A DNA stretch of 64,000 bases, from assembly GCA_963828285.1 (NCBI GenBank), contig CAWHEB010000002.1, positions 620,001 through 684,000 of the forward strand. Reading direction: 5' to 3'. The notes under the pieces are model-generated. The model was given only the letters and a program-made list of their open reading frames with translations. It had not been told where the DNA came from and did no database searches. Position numbers and translations under genes: made by a program. Shown here piece after piece: positions 17,579 through 25,843 of this stretch (positions are counted from its first letter, which is position 1; each line of letters opens with the position of its first letter). The stretch comes from DAIOEK01 sp963828285 (GTDB lineage Bacteria; Chloroflexota; Anaerolineae; Anaerolineales; Anaerolineaceae).

Positions 17579-18454
17579 ATGAAATATCAACAAATCTTAA
17601 AATGGCTTTTACCGATCATCATCCTTCTGGCAGGTTTTTCTGCTGCAATGGGATTGTTTTATGATACTCCTGGTGAACCAATCAGCTTTACCAATCATCG
17701 GGGCGAAACCGCCATAATCACAAATCATGGACTATATCGTTACGATTCTATTAGCTCGACAGCGCAAATGCAGGGGAACGATCTCGTGACTCTGGTGGTA
17801 GGTATTCCTGTGTTGATCATCTCGGCAATTTATGCCTTCCGTGGTTCACTGCGCGGTCGGCTATTACTCACAGGTACATTAGGTTTCTTCCTGTATACAT
17901 ACATGTCCATGTCGATGTTGACCTCATTCAACCAGTTGTTCCTCTTGTATGTAGTTGTTTTCAGTTCTAGTTTGTTCAGTTTTATACTTTGCTTGATGTC
18001 CTTTGACATTTCATATCTAGCTGGACACTTTTCGCCAAAGCTTCCGCGTAAGGCATTTGCCATCTTCTTCTTCTTGATCTGTCTATTCCTGATACTTGCC
18101 TGGACTGGCAGAATCCTATCTCCGATCCTGCAGAATACAAATCCGATTCTGGAGAATACTACCACCATGGTGATCCAGGCTATGGATCTGGGTCTGGTTG
18201 TTCCATTAGCCTTTTTGTCTGGATTTCTATTACTGAGAAATAGTGGTTGGGGGTACCTGCTCACTTCGGTTCTCGTAATGAAAGCCATCACAATGGGATT
18301 GGCTGTAAGCACAATGGTCATCAATATGATGCGTATGGGTACAACAGATAGTCCCGCAGTAATGTATCCATTCCTGGTCATTACGGTTGCCAATATTGTA
18401 TTTGCCCTTATCTTATCAAGACACATAATCAAACCAAATATTAATCAGGGGTGA
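17579..18454 (+). CDS. Polytopic membrane protein, unknown
   Basis: 291 residues. The N-terminal membrane segment (WLLPIIILLAGFSAAMGLFY) is followed by an external loop of about 55 residues containing NHRGETAIITNHGLYRYDSI, then about seven more membrane segments. I do not recognise the family. It begins 27 bp after the transglutaminase-like gene and ends 4 bp before the CPBP protease gene, indicating co-translation. The extracytoplasmic loop between helices 1 and 2 is the only sizeable soluble part and could bind a ligand. Confidence 0.75.
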   Translation: MKYQQILKWLLPIIILLAGFSAAMGLFYDTPGEPISFTNHRGETAIITNHGLYRYDSISSTAQMQGNDLVTLVVGIPVLIISAIYAFRGSLRGRLLLTGTLGFFLYTYMSMSMLTSFNQLFLLYVVVFSSSLFSFILCLMSFDISYLAGHFSPKLPRKAFAIFFFLICLFLILAWTGRILSPILQNTNPILENTTTMVIQAMDLGLVVPLAFLSGFLLLRNSGWGYLLTSVLVMKAITMGLAVSTMVINMMRMGTTDSPAVMYPFLVITVANIVFALILSRHIIKPNINQG

Positions 18455-18458
18455 TAAA

Positions 18459-19211
18459 ATGCCTTCAAAAAAATCGATCATTGTATTTGTTGTTCTTCTG
18501 GTTTCCCTTGCGGTCATCACCATGGTGAATACATTCCTGCCTCAGGGAGATTTTGGCAGATTGATGGAACAAGCGGGGCAACAAAAGATTCCCCAATGGC
18601 AGCTTGCATTGAGCGGTGCCGGTATGGTTCTGGTTCTGTATGGAATTCTCGGATTCATCGGTATGATCTTGGCCAAAAAGATAGGCTTACCGGAGATCTG
18701 GGACCAGAATGTGACCAACAGGGAACGATTTGTAATCCCTGCGATTGTTGGTGCAGTGGCTGGAATACTCCTCATAGCAGGCGATCTTATTTTCAGCCGT
18801 TTCAATGGTTTGGGTAGATTCTTTCATCCTCCATTCCCGACTTCTATTGCAGCTTCATTATCTGCAGGCATTGGTGAAGAGTTAGTTTTTCGACTGTTTT
18901 TTGTATCATTCTGGGTGTGGCTTTTTGGGAAAGTAATCCTGCGTGGTCGCGGATTTCAGATTGTCTATTGGGTTATCTCTGTTCTCTCTGCTCTCGCATT
19001 TGGAGCCGGTCATTTCCCATCCCTGATGATTATCACTGGCGCTCAAAGCATTTCCGAGTTTTCTCCTTTCCTGCTGATAGAGGTCTTCCTATTGAATGGG
19101 ATAGTTGGGATGGCTGCTGCATATCTCTTCAAACGATCAGGTTACCTTGCCGCAGCGGGTGTCCATTTCTGGACTGACATCGTCTTTCATGTCCTGTATG
19201 GACTATTCTAA
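18459..19211 (+). CDS. CPBP family intramembrane metalloprotease
   Basis: 250 residues with about eight membrane segments. All three family motifs are present: GEELVFR with Glu140, Glu141 and Arg145; FGAGHFP with His185; and AGVHFWTDI with His236 and Asp240. This family (Rce1/ABI-like) cleaves peptides within the membrane; bacterial members take part in prenyl-protein-like processing and bacteriocin self-immunity. It is the last gene of the five-gene run and is followed by a dyad and a terminator. The other CPBP-like gene of the same run has lost motif 1, so this is probably the active partner. Confidence 0.88.
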   Translation: MPSKKSIIVFVVLLVSLAVITMVNTFLPQGDFGRLMEQAGQQKIPQWQLALSGAGMVLVLYGILGFIGMILAKKIGLPEIWDQNVTNRERFVIPAIVGAVAGILLIAGDLIFSRFNGLGRFFHPPFPTSIAASLSAGIGEELVFRLFFVSFWVWLFGKVILRGRGFQIVYWVISVLSALAFGAGHFPSLMIITGAQSISEFSPFLLIEVFLLNGIVGMAAAYLFKRSGYLAAAGVHFWTDIVFHVLYGLF

Positions 19212-19230
19212 ATTACTGATCTCCCTATAA

Positions 19231-19248
19231 CCTGGTCACTTGACCAGG
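19231..19248. repeat. 18-bp dyad, copy 2 (CCTGGTCACTTGACCAGG), perfect arms
   Basis: Two perfect 8-bp arms around CT. It lies directly upstream of the terminator at 19251 and about 117 bp before the binding-protein gene. It is the best-matched copy of the four-member family. Confidence 0.55.
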
Positions 19249-19250
19249 TA

Positions 19251-19283
19251 AAGCCCTCCCCTAAAGTGGGTTGAGGGCTTTTT
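19251..19283 (+). terminator. Intrinsic terminator
   Basis: AAGCCCTC pairs with GAGGGCTT around an inner CC...GG stem, followed by TTTTTAG. It ends the five-gene membrane operon. Confidence 0.88.
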
Positions 19284-19364
19284 AGTATCCATATATATTG
19301 AAAGGACGACAGGTTTTATCATCCCATTTATTTGTAATGCTACAATTAATCCTTGGAGAGAATG

Positions 19365-20708
19365 ATGCGTCGCCTATTCCTGATAATCCCATTAATACTT
19401 ACAACTATTATCTTGATTTCATGCCAACCTGATTCAACCAAAGTCCCCCCAACGAAATTAAAATTTACCTACTGGGGATCAGAGATGGAAAAGAATGCGA
19501 TCGAAGGGATGATCGCAAAGTTTGAGAAACAAAATCCGGATATTGATGTTGAAGCTATCCAATTGCCATATGAAGATTACCTTGCCCAGGTCAGTACAAT
19601 GATCTCCGATGGGGAGACACCAGACGTGGGTTATTTCCCTGGTTTGCAAGCGCCAGGTTGGGCCTTGGAAGGGAAGATACTGGATTTGTCAGATCTGGTA
19701 AAAACCGACCCCATGTTTTCTCAAGCCCTTCCAGAAACCAGGTATTACTACGGTAAAGATAAGATTGCTGGATTTAATTCGGCGGTTGAGACTGTAGTGC
19801 TTTTTTATAACAAAGATCTTTTTGATAAAGCTGGACTTGCTTATCCTCCCTCAGACCCCGAAAAAGCCTGGACATGGGATCAATTTGTGGATGTATCTAG
19901 AAAACTGACAATGGATATGCAGGGATTGCATCCTGGAGATGAAGGTTTTGATAATTCCAGGATACAGACATATGGTGCAGCATTTGATAAGACTTACGAA
20001 GGCTGGACCTTCTATCCCTTCATTTTCAGTAATGGTGGTCAGGTGATCAATGAGGATGGCACTAGATTGCTCCTCGATTCACCAGAATCGATCCAAGCCA
20101 TCCAGAATATGGCTGACCTCATGTGGGTGGACCATGTTACCCCGACCCCTGAACAGGATATCAATTTACCGGGTTATGTGACCATGCTGCAGACTGGCAA
20201 CCTTGCAATGCATATTTCCGGACAGTGGAGCCTGATTGATTATGCCTCTGTGGATAACTTGAATTATGGTGTAGCTGTACTGCCTAAATTACAAGAACCT
20301 GTAACTGTTATTTTGGGATCGCCGACAGTAATTTTTACCGGATCAAAAAATATGGATTCAGCGATCAAATTTTACAAATTTCACAATAATCCTGAAGCCG
20401 TGGACCTCTTCTCAAGAGGATTGTGGATGCCATTACAGGGTGAATACTATACGAATCCAGAAAAGATCAAATCTTGGTTGGATAATCCCGCCCATCCAGC
20501 GGAGTCTTTCCCCACTTACACCACCTATGTAATAAATTACTCGACTCCTCTACCTTCTTACTACATTAAAAACTATGCGGAGATCCTGGACAAAGCAATC
20601 CGTCCCGCTTTCGAAAAAATTTGGAAAAATCAGGCTTCTGCTGAAGAAGCCCTTAAGGAAGCTGTTCGAATCTCTACCCCATTGATGCAAGGACGTTGGG
20701 ACCGTTGA
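19365..20708 (+). CDS. Extracellular solute-binding lipoprotein (family 1) paired with a sensor kinase
   Basis: 447 residues from ATG 19365 (MRRLFLIIPLILTTIILISC), with GGAG six bases upstream; a TTG at 19353 and an ATG at 19362 are alternatives. Lipobox LISC. The mature domain begins LKFTYWGSEMEKNAIEGMI and has TPDVGYFPGLQAPG and FYNKDLFDKAGL, typical of sugar-binding family-1 proteins. No permease genes are adjacent. Its stop codon overlaps the start of a histidine kinase with a large extracytoplasmic domain, so it probably presents a sugar to the kinase as a sensor subunit rather than to a transporter. This is inference from context. Confidence 0.9.
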   Translation: MRRLFLIIPLILTTIILISCQPDSTKVPPTKLKFTYWGSEMEKNAIEGMIAKFEKQNPDIDVEAIQLPYEDYLAQVSTMISDGETPDVGYFPGLQAPGWALEGKILDLSDLVKTDPMFSQALPETRYYYGKDKIAGFNSAVETVVLFYNKDLFDKAGLAYPPSDPEKAWTWDQFVDVSRKLTMDMQGLHPGDEGFDNSRIQTYGAAFDKTYEGWTFYPFIFSNGGQVINEDGTRLLLDSPESIQAIQNMADLMWVDHVTPTPEQDINLPGYVTMLQTGNLAMHISGQWSLIDYASVDNLNYGVAVLPKLQEPVTVILGSPTVIFTGSKNMDSAIKFYKFHNNPEAVDLFSRGLWMPLQGEYYTNPEKIKSWLDNPAHPAESFPTYTTYVINYSTPLPSYYIKNYAEILDKAIRPAFEKIWKNQASAEEALKEAVRISTPLMQGRWDR

Positions 20709-22918
20709 AAATTCCTCAAAATCTAAACTCTTTTCTGCGAAGCGTAAAAGCCCGGCTATTACTCCTGGTATTTTTGGTGGTCTTGCCTTTTATGGTCTTG
20801 CTTTTATATAGTGCACTCAATGACTTGCAGGCTAATATCTCAAACAGTAAAGCAGATGCAGCCAACCTTGGGAAAAATGCTGCTCAAAATTTTGCTGAGG
20901 GGATGAACCTCACGACAGTGATCCTGAGCGACCTTGTTAAAACGAACGAAATGAGAAATACAAACAATTGCCTTCAGGTTTACCCGGCTCTAAGATCCGC
21001 TTACGAACGGCTTTCACCTGAATTAACCAATATAAGTCTTGCTGATCCGGATGGAAACATATATTGCGCCATCAACTCTTTAAAAGGCGGAATGAACATC
21101 TCCGCGTTGCCTGAGTATAAACAGGTCATGGAGACTTTTTCCTTATCCATGGGATCATATTCACTTGTACAGGTGACCAATGCCTCACAGCTAAACCTGA
21201 TATATCCGGTTCTTTCATTCAATGGTAGTATCCAAACCTTGATTATTGCGACATTTGATACGCTTTGGATAGACCGGTGGAGTAATACCATCTTGTTCCC
21301 AAAAAATTCATCATTGGGAATTTATGCCACGAATGGAACTGTCTTATCCTGGAAATTGGACAAAGAAAAAAAAGATACTTCGACACTCAGTGCCAATCTG
21401 GATACTTGGTTTGTAAACCTCTTAAACCAGCAGGAAACCAAGGAGATGAAGGACCTGGATGGAAAAAATCGACTGCTGACTGTCGTTCCGCTTTCCTTCG
21501 ATGAGCAGTTGGCTGGCTATATCGTGGTCGGATATCCGATTGATGCATTATATCTAAATGCCAACTACAAACTTCTTGGCAGATTGATGCTATCAATTTT
21601 GATCATCTTTGTCGCTGCCTTCATTGCCAAATATAGCAGCGAGAGCTTGTTTTTGAATCCGCTTGAAAAGGTCATGGATGTTGTTAAACGGGTTGAAGCT
21701 GGAGACATGAGTGCCCGCGTATCTACGATCTCCGGAGTAGGCGAATTGGCGGCTTTAGCCCGTTCTTTTGATCAAATGACTGATTCATTACAGCAGCGGG
21801 AAATTGAACGTAGACTTTCCGACGCGAAATTCAGGGCATTTTATGACAATACCGCAGTTGGTGTTGCAATTATGACCCTCGACCGTCGCATCACTCAGGT
21901 GAATCCCGCGTCTGTTAGGATAGTAGGCTATACGCAGGAAGAGATCTCAAAGATCGATCCATCGATCTTACCAATTGAAGAAGATAGGTATATTGATCGC
22001 GAATTATTCACGGATCTGGTTCAGGGAAAACGTGAACAGTATCTCATCGAAAAGAGATATCTACGGAAAAGTGGAGAGATGTTCTGGGGAAGAGTAAATT
22101 TCTCCCTTGTGAGAGATGAAAAAGGAGAACCCTCCTTTATTGTTGGGATCATTGAAGATATCACCGAAGAAAAACAATCATCAGAAAGACTGGCTGAACA
22201 GGAAGCAAAGCATCTCAAATCTTTGGAATCACGCATCACAGAACGAACTCATGCGCTGAATAAAGCCAATGAATTGCTTCGTGAAAAAGCAGCCCAGGAT
22301 GCTGTAACCACAGAACGAACCCGTCTCGCCAGAGATCTTCATGATGCGGTTACCCAAACCTTGTTCTCAGCTACCCTTATCGCCGATGTCCTTCCCGAAA
22401 TTTGGGAGATGAATATCAATGAGGGAAAACGCCGTCTCGAAGAACTGCGGATTCTCACTCGCGGAGCCCTCGCGGAAATGCGTACACTTCTGGTTGAACT
22501 GCGGCCGAATGCCCTGGTCGAAGTACCCCTTCCATCATTATTAAAACAATTAGCTGAAGCCCTTACCGGTCGCTCCCGAATCAGTATCCAGACATATAGT
22601 GAAGGTGACCGTAAATTGCCCCCCGATATCCAAGTCGCTTTATATCGTCTGACCCAGGAAGCATTAAATAATGTTGTCAAACATGCCAATGCATCCCAGG
22701 CAGTGGTTACTTTACATCTTGGAGATCAGGTCCGGTTGTCTATCGCAGATAATGGGATAGGTTTTGATCAAACGATTGTCACCGGCGATCATCTTGGTCT
22801 CAAAATCATGCGTGAAAGAGCAGAAGCAATTGGCGCATCCCTTCGCATCGAAAGCGAAGCGGGAGAAGGTACCCAAATTACAATAATCTGGCCGTCAAAA
22901 CTTTCAACACAAGAATAA
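20696..22918 (+). CDS. Sensor histidine kinase, HisKA_3 type (Cache-HAMP-PAS-kinase)
   Basis: About 740 residues. Helix 1 (about 18-40), an extracytoplasmic Cache-like domain (45-290), helix 2 (about 294-312), HAMP (about 313-365), PAS/PAC (375-495), a coiled coil (495-540), the HisKA_3 dimerisation domain with RLARDLHDAV (phospho-acceptor His549) and an ATPase domain with EALNNVVKHA, IADNGIGFD and GLKIMRERA. It autophosphorylates and passes phosphate to the NarL-type regulator 12 bp downstream. The start is uncertain: TTG 20696, or TTG 20705, which overlaps the preceding TGA as TTGA. Either implies translational coupling to the binding protein. Confidence 0.92.
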   Translation: MGPLKIPQNLNSFLRSVKARLLLLVFLVVLPFMVLLLYSALNDLQANISNSKADAANLGKNAAQNFAEGMNLTTVILSDLVKTNEMRNTNNCLQVYPALRSAYERLSPELTNISLADPDGNIYCAINSLKGGMNISALPEYKQVMETFSLSMGSYSLVQVTNASQLNLIYPVLSFNGSIQTLIIATFDTLWIDRWSNTILFPKNSSLGIYATNGTVLSWKLDKEKKDTSTLSANLDTWFVNLLNQQETKEMKDLDGKNRLLTVVPLSFDEQLAGYIVVGYPIDALYLNANYKLLGRLMLSILIIFVAAFIAKYSSESLFLNPLEKVMDVVKRVEAGDMSARVSTISGVGELAALARSFDQMTDSLQQREIERRLSDAKFRAFYDNTAVGVAIMTLDRRITQVNPASVRIVGYTQEEISKIDPSILPIEEDRYIDRELFTDLVQGKREQYLIEKRYLRKSGEMFWGRVNFSLVRDEKGEPSFIVGIIEDITEEKQSSERLAEQEAKHLKSLESRITERTHALNKANELLREKAAQDAVTTERTRLARDLHDAVTQTLFSATLIADVLPEIWEMNINEGKRRLEELRILTRGALAEMRTLLVELRPNALVEVPLPSLLKQLAEALTGRSRISIQTYSEGDRKLPPDIQVALYRLTQEALNNVVKHANASQAVVTLHLGDQVRLSIADNGIGFDQTIVTGDHLGLKIMRERAEAIGASLRIESEAGEGTQITIIWPSKLSTQE

Positions 22919-22930
22919 ATTGGAGATTTT

Positions 22931-23563
22931 ATGGATACAAAAATTCGGGTAATGCTGGTGGATGATCATTCTGTTGTTCGGTCCGGACTTGGTGCATTTT
23001 TGAGCGTAAATCCAGACCTTGAATTGGTGGGTGAAGCGGAAAATGGTGAGCAGGCCGTCGTCAGGGCGCACCTGATCCAGCCTGAAGTCATTCTGATGGA
23101 CTTAATGATGCCTGTCATGGACGGAGTTACTGCAATTTCCCAGATCAAGAAACAGCATCCTGAAATCCAGATCATTGCCCTTACCAGTTTCCAGGAAGAC
23201 GAATTAGTACAGAACGCTATGAAAGCTGGCGCAATTGGATATCTAATGAAGAATGTTACCGCCCGGGAATTAGCCGCGGCGATCCAGGCAGCAAAGTTGG
23301 GAAAGATGACCCTTTCGCCGGAAGCAGCCCAGGCACTGGTTCGTGCCACTCAGCAATCGCAGGATACCGAGACTTTGACTGACCGTGAACATGACGTGCT
23401 GAAACTGATGGTTGAAGGTCTCAACAATGCAGAGATTGCAGAAAAATTGGTCGTCAGCTTGTCAACGGTGAAGTATCACATCAGCAATATTTTAATGAAA
23501 TTAGGTGTCGATAATCGGGTTGCCGCAGTGACCACAGCCATCCAGAAGAAATTGGTTAAGTAG
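22931..23563 (+). CDS. NarL/LuxR family response regulator
   Basis: 210 residues. Receiver domain with Asp11-Asp12, phospho-acceptor Asp57 in ILMDLMMP, a conserved Thr (ALTSF) and Lys (YLMKNV). The C-terminal LuxR-type helix-turn-helix has LTDREHDVLKLMVEGLNNAE and VSLSTVKYHISNIL. It pairs with the HisKA_3 kinase just upstream. This kinase class is the usual partner of NarL-type regulators. A terminator follows. Candidate targets are genes next to the recurring 18-bp dyads, but no evidence links them directly. Confidence 0.95.
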   Translation: MDTKIRVMLVDDHSVVRSGLGAFLSVNPDLELVGEAENGEQAVVRAHLIQPEVILMDLMMPVMDGVTAISQIKKQHPEIQIIALTSFQEDELVQNAMKAGAIGYLMKNVTARELAAAIQAAKLGKMTLSPEAAQALVRATQQSQDTETLTDREHDVLKLMVEGLNNAEIAEKLVVSLSTVKYHISNILMKLGVDNRVAAVTTAIQKKLVK

Positions 23564-23582
23564 CAATAAGATAATTCAAAAG

Positions 23583-23607
23583 AAAATGCCTCTTTGAGGC
23601 ATTTTTT
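23583..23607 (+). terminator. Intrinsic terminator
   Basis: AAATGCCT and AGGCATTT around CTTTG, followed by TTTTATT, 20 bp after the response-regulator stop. Confidence 0.88.
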
Positions 23608-23612
23608 ATTTA

Positions 23613-23630
23613 ACTGGTCAAAAGGACAGT
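23613..23630. repeat. 18-bp dyad, copy 3 (ACTGGTCAAAAGGACAGT)
   Basis: Imperfect member of the four-copy family, located directly after a terminator and 73 bp upstream of the lone-receiver gene, where it could serve as a regulator site. Confidence 0.45.
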
Positions 23631-23702
23631 GGAACACTCATCTGCGGTAGGGGGTATATCCTTGCCCAAAGTAATAAACTGATATCAGAAAGGTAGGAAT
23701 GA

Positions 23703-24071
23703 ATGGTTCGAATATTATTAGCAGATGACAACATTAGTTTGCGCTCAGCACTGGCATTGTTGTTGGAGACAAGACTGGATGCACAGGTGATTGGGCAAGT
23801 CAACAGTGTTGAGAGTCTATTTTCCGAAGCTGGCTCAACCCAACCCGATTTCATTATCATCGACTGGGAATTACCGGGCAGATATCGGATTTCGAGCCAT
23901 GTGATAGAAACCCTGCGCAGGTTATCCCCAAAAAGCTGTTTGATCGTATCCAGTGCAAATCCTGATGCAGCCTGTTCCGCAATGGACGCCTGCGCAGATG
24001 GATTCATCAATAAAGCGGATACACCGGATGATTTACTGGAAACAATTCAACGGAGGATTCAAAATGGATGA
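23703..24071 (+). CDS. Stand-alone receiver-domain protein
   Basis: 122 residues comprising only a receiver domain: Asp8-Asp9 in LLADDN, phospho-acceptor Asp in IIIDWELPG, a Ser-Ser at the Thr position (LIVSSANP) and Lys in INKADTP. There is no output domain, as in CheY/Spo0F-like phosphorelay proteins. It probably receives phosphate from a kinase in the neighbourhood, the HisKA_3 kinase about 0.8 kb upstream being one candidate. It overlaps the ParB-like gene by 8 bp, so the two are translated together. Confidence 0.85.
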   Translation: MVRILLADDNISLRSALALLLETRLDAQVIGQVNSVESLFSEAGSTQPDFIIIDWELPGRYRISSHVIETLRRLSPKSCLIVSSANPDAACSAMDACADGFINKADTPDDLLETIQRRIQNG

Positions 24072-24609
24072 AATTCGGATATGTACAAATGATTACTACC
24101 AGCATCACTTATCCATAAACGAATCCCGGGCTGTGATAATTGAACAAGCCAATAATCTGTTCAATCAGGCTCGTGGATCCGCAGTGGTTGAAAAGCTGAA
24201 AAAAGCGTTATTATTCCATTCTCCCGAATTGATGGATCTCGAAAATGTTCCACCCAAAAGTATCCGGGGCCGCCATTATGGTGGAATTCAGGGGATCAAT
24301 ATTGCTGACATTCGCGGTACCATGGGTCGGATAAACGATTTTGACCACCATTTTCATCCGTTGAGTGACCGCTGTCGTGAACGTTGGAATAGCATCGCAA
24401 TTGCCAGAAAAATGAATATTCCGCTTAAGCCAGTGGAACTTATCCAGATTCGAAACGTATATTTCGTAAAGGATGGGCATCACCGGGTATCAGTGGCGAA
24501 AGCTCTTGGTGAGACCTTCATTGACGCGGAAATTGTGGTCTGGGATGTCGTTGGGGTTCTCCCATGGGAAAAAGCGGATCAAGCAAGAGAGTTTTCACAT
24601 GTGATGTAA
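24064..24609 (+). CDS. ParB/sulfiredoxin-like domain protein
   Basis: 181 residues from ATG 24064 (MDEIRICTNDYYQHHLSINE), with GGAGG eight bases upstream; longer starts lie in another gene and are rejected. The C-terminal half contains FVKDGHHRVSVAKALGETFI, which matches the conserved GHHR core of ParB N-terminal/sulfiredoxin-like domains (nucleotide-binding fold). There is no DNA-binding helix-turn-helix, so it is not a plasmid-partition ParB. The N-terminal half is basic and includes SIRGRHYGGIQGINIADIRG. It is co-translated with a lone receiver. Function unknown; a signalling role is only suggested by position. Confidence 0.75.
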   Translation: MDEIRICTNDYYQHHLSINESRAVIIEQANNLFNQARGSAVVEKLKKALLFHSPELMDLENVPPKSIRGRHYGGIQGINIADIRGTMGRINDFDHHFHPLSDRCRERWNSIAIARKMNIPLKPVELIQIRNVYFVKDGHHRVSVAKALGETFIDAEIVVWDVVGVLPWEKADQAREFSHVM

Positions 24610-24620
24610 GAGGTGTCCTG

Positions 24621-24722
24621 ATGATCGCCATCAAAATTATGCTCATACTTTTGTTGTCAATTTGTTTATCTGTTACCCGGGCACAGCCTGAGGAAAATTT
24701 CGTAGAAGAGGCTTTGAAATGA
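24621..24722 (+). CDS. Small secreted or membrane peptide, 33 codons
   Basis: ATG 24621 (MIAIKIMLILLLSICLSVTR, then AQPEENFVEEALK). The first 20 residues are a signal-like hydrophobic stretch followed by an acidic tail. Its TGA overlaps the ATG of the next gene (ATGA), and an AGAGGTG ribosome binding site precedes it. The overlap and hydrophobic N-terminus support real translation, either as a peptide or as a leader that couples translation of the membrane protein downstream. Confidence 0.5.
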   Translation: MIAIKIMLILLLSICLSVTRAQPEENFVEEALK

Positions 24723-25702
24723 AAAAATTGTTTCTAATAATTGGTGGTATCGCTTTGATCGGATTTGGTGCTTTGTTACTTTTTCGACCCGATCGATTGT
24801 TTTTTGAGCTGAATCCGGTTTTAGCTCTTTTCGGTTTCCTGGTCCTTGCATGTGGCTCCCTCGCAATCTATTTGACAGCTGGTCAGCGTGAATGGGGATG
24901 GTTATTCCCTGTAGGTGTATTCGGTGGATTGGCGTGCATAATTGGTGCTGCCATTTTGGGCGTTTCCAACCCCATGATGGTCATCCCATTGTTCGCTGGA
25001 ATTGCAATGCCGTTCGTTGTAACTTATCTTCAAAACCGTGATCAGAGATGGTGGGCGATCATTCCCGCCGGTGTCATGGTTTTCTTGATCTTTGTGATGT
25101 TCTTAACAGGCATCCATCTGGATGACTGGATTGGTTCAGTTTTATTCTTTGTCCTCGCTGCCACTTTCGGAATGATCTACTTGCTGCGAAAAATGAGATG
25201 GGCATTGATCGTCACCTACATCATGTTCGTAATGGGATTTGTCCCGATGCTCGGGCAGAGTGCTCACCCCGAATATACCGGTGTTCTCATCCTGGCCGCA
25301 GTTTCACTGCCCTTCTTTGTGGTTTATATCAGCGATCCGGAAACAAAATGGTGGGCTATCATCCCTGCCGGGATCAACTTATCGGCAGCCATTACAGTTG
25401 TAGCAGCGTTTGCATTTGATAAAACACCCATGATGAGTAATATCCAGATATCAAATTCAATCATGTTGTTGGGTGTAGCTGCCACATTCTGTTTTGTCTG
25501 GTTGCGTCACCAAAAACGTTGGGCAGCAACTGCAGTTGTTATTGCACTGGTATTCGCGGTCGCCCAATATATCATTGGCAACAATTTCATGAACCGTTGG
25601 CCAATTTTCATTCTGGCTGCTGGAATCATATTACTGGTCAGGGCATTACTTCCTGACAAGAAAGATAAGTCTGTCGATCAGCAAAAATCGATGCAAGAAT
25701 AA
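24719..25702 (+). CDS. Polytopic membrane protein with internal duplication
   Basis: 327 residues with about ten membrane helices filling the chain. The phrase WWAIIPAG occurs twice, after QNRDQR (about residue 112) and after SDPETK (about residue 217), each following a charged loop, indicating an internal repeat of a roughly 100-residue unit. I do not recognise the family. It is the last gene of the receiver/ParB-like/small-peptide operon and is followed by a terminator. The C-terminus is a charged cytoplasmic tail (DKKDKSVDQQK). Confidence 0.8.
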   Translation: MKKLFLIIGGIALIGFGALLLFRPDRLFFELNPVLALFGFLVLACGSLAIYLTAGQREWGWLFPVGVFGGLACIIGAAILGVSNPMMVIPLFAGIAMPFVVTYLQNRDQRWWAIIPAGVMVFLIFVMFLTGIHLDDWIGSVLFFVLAATFGMIYLLRKMRWALIVTYIMFVMGFVPMLGQSAHPEYTGVLILAAVSLPFFVVYISDPETKWWAIIPAGINLSAAITVVAAFAFDKTPMMSNIQISNSIMLLGVAATFCFVWLRHQKRWAATAVVIALVFAVAQYIIGNNFMNRWPIFILAAGIILLVRALLPDKKDKSVDQQKSMQE

Positions 25703-25722
25703 AAATTACCTTGAAATCGGCA

Positions 25723-25772
25723 CCTTGGCCACCTGGGATATTGATAGACTATCCAGGTGGCCAGGTTTATTT
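25723..25772 (+). terminator. Intrinsic terminator
   Basis: CCTTGGCCACCTGG (25723-25736) pairs with CCAGGTGGCCAGG (25753-25765), one bulged T, followed by TTTATTT. Confidence 0.85.
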
Positions 25773-25843
25773 AAGACTTACGATGGGGGTGTTATCTGTT
25801 CCATAAGGATATGATGGAAGTAATAAATAAATAGGAGTGAGAG

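Noticed and set aside
17830..18432. 200-codon minus-strand frame
   Set aside because: It is antisense to a membrane-protein gene that has good spacing and operon context; the hydrophobic codon bias explains the mirror frame.
24064..24609. Plasmid or chromosome partition ParB
   Set aside because: Only the GHHR-type N-terminal domain is visible; there is no helix-turn-helix, no parA and no parS-like cluster.
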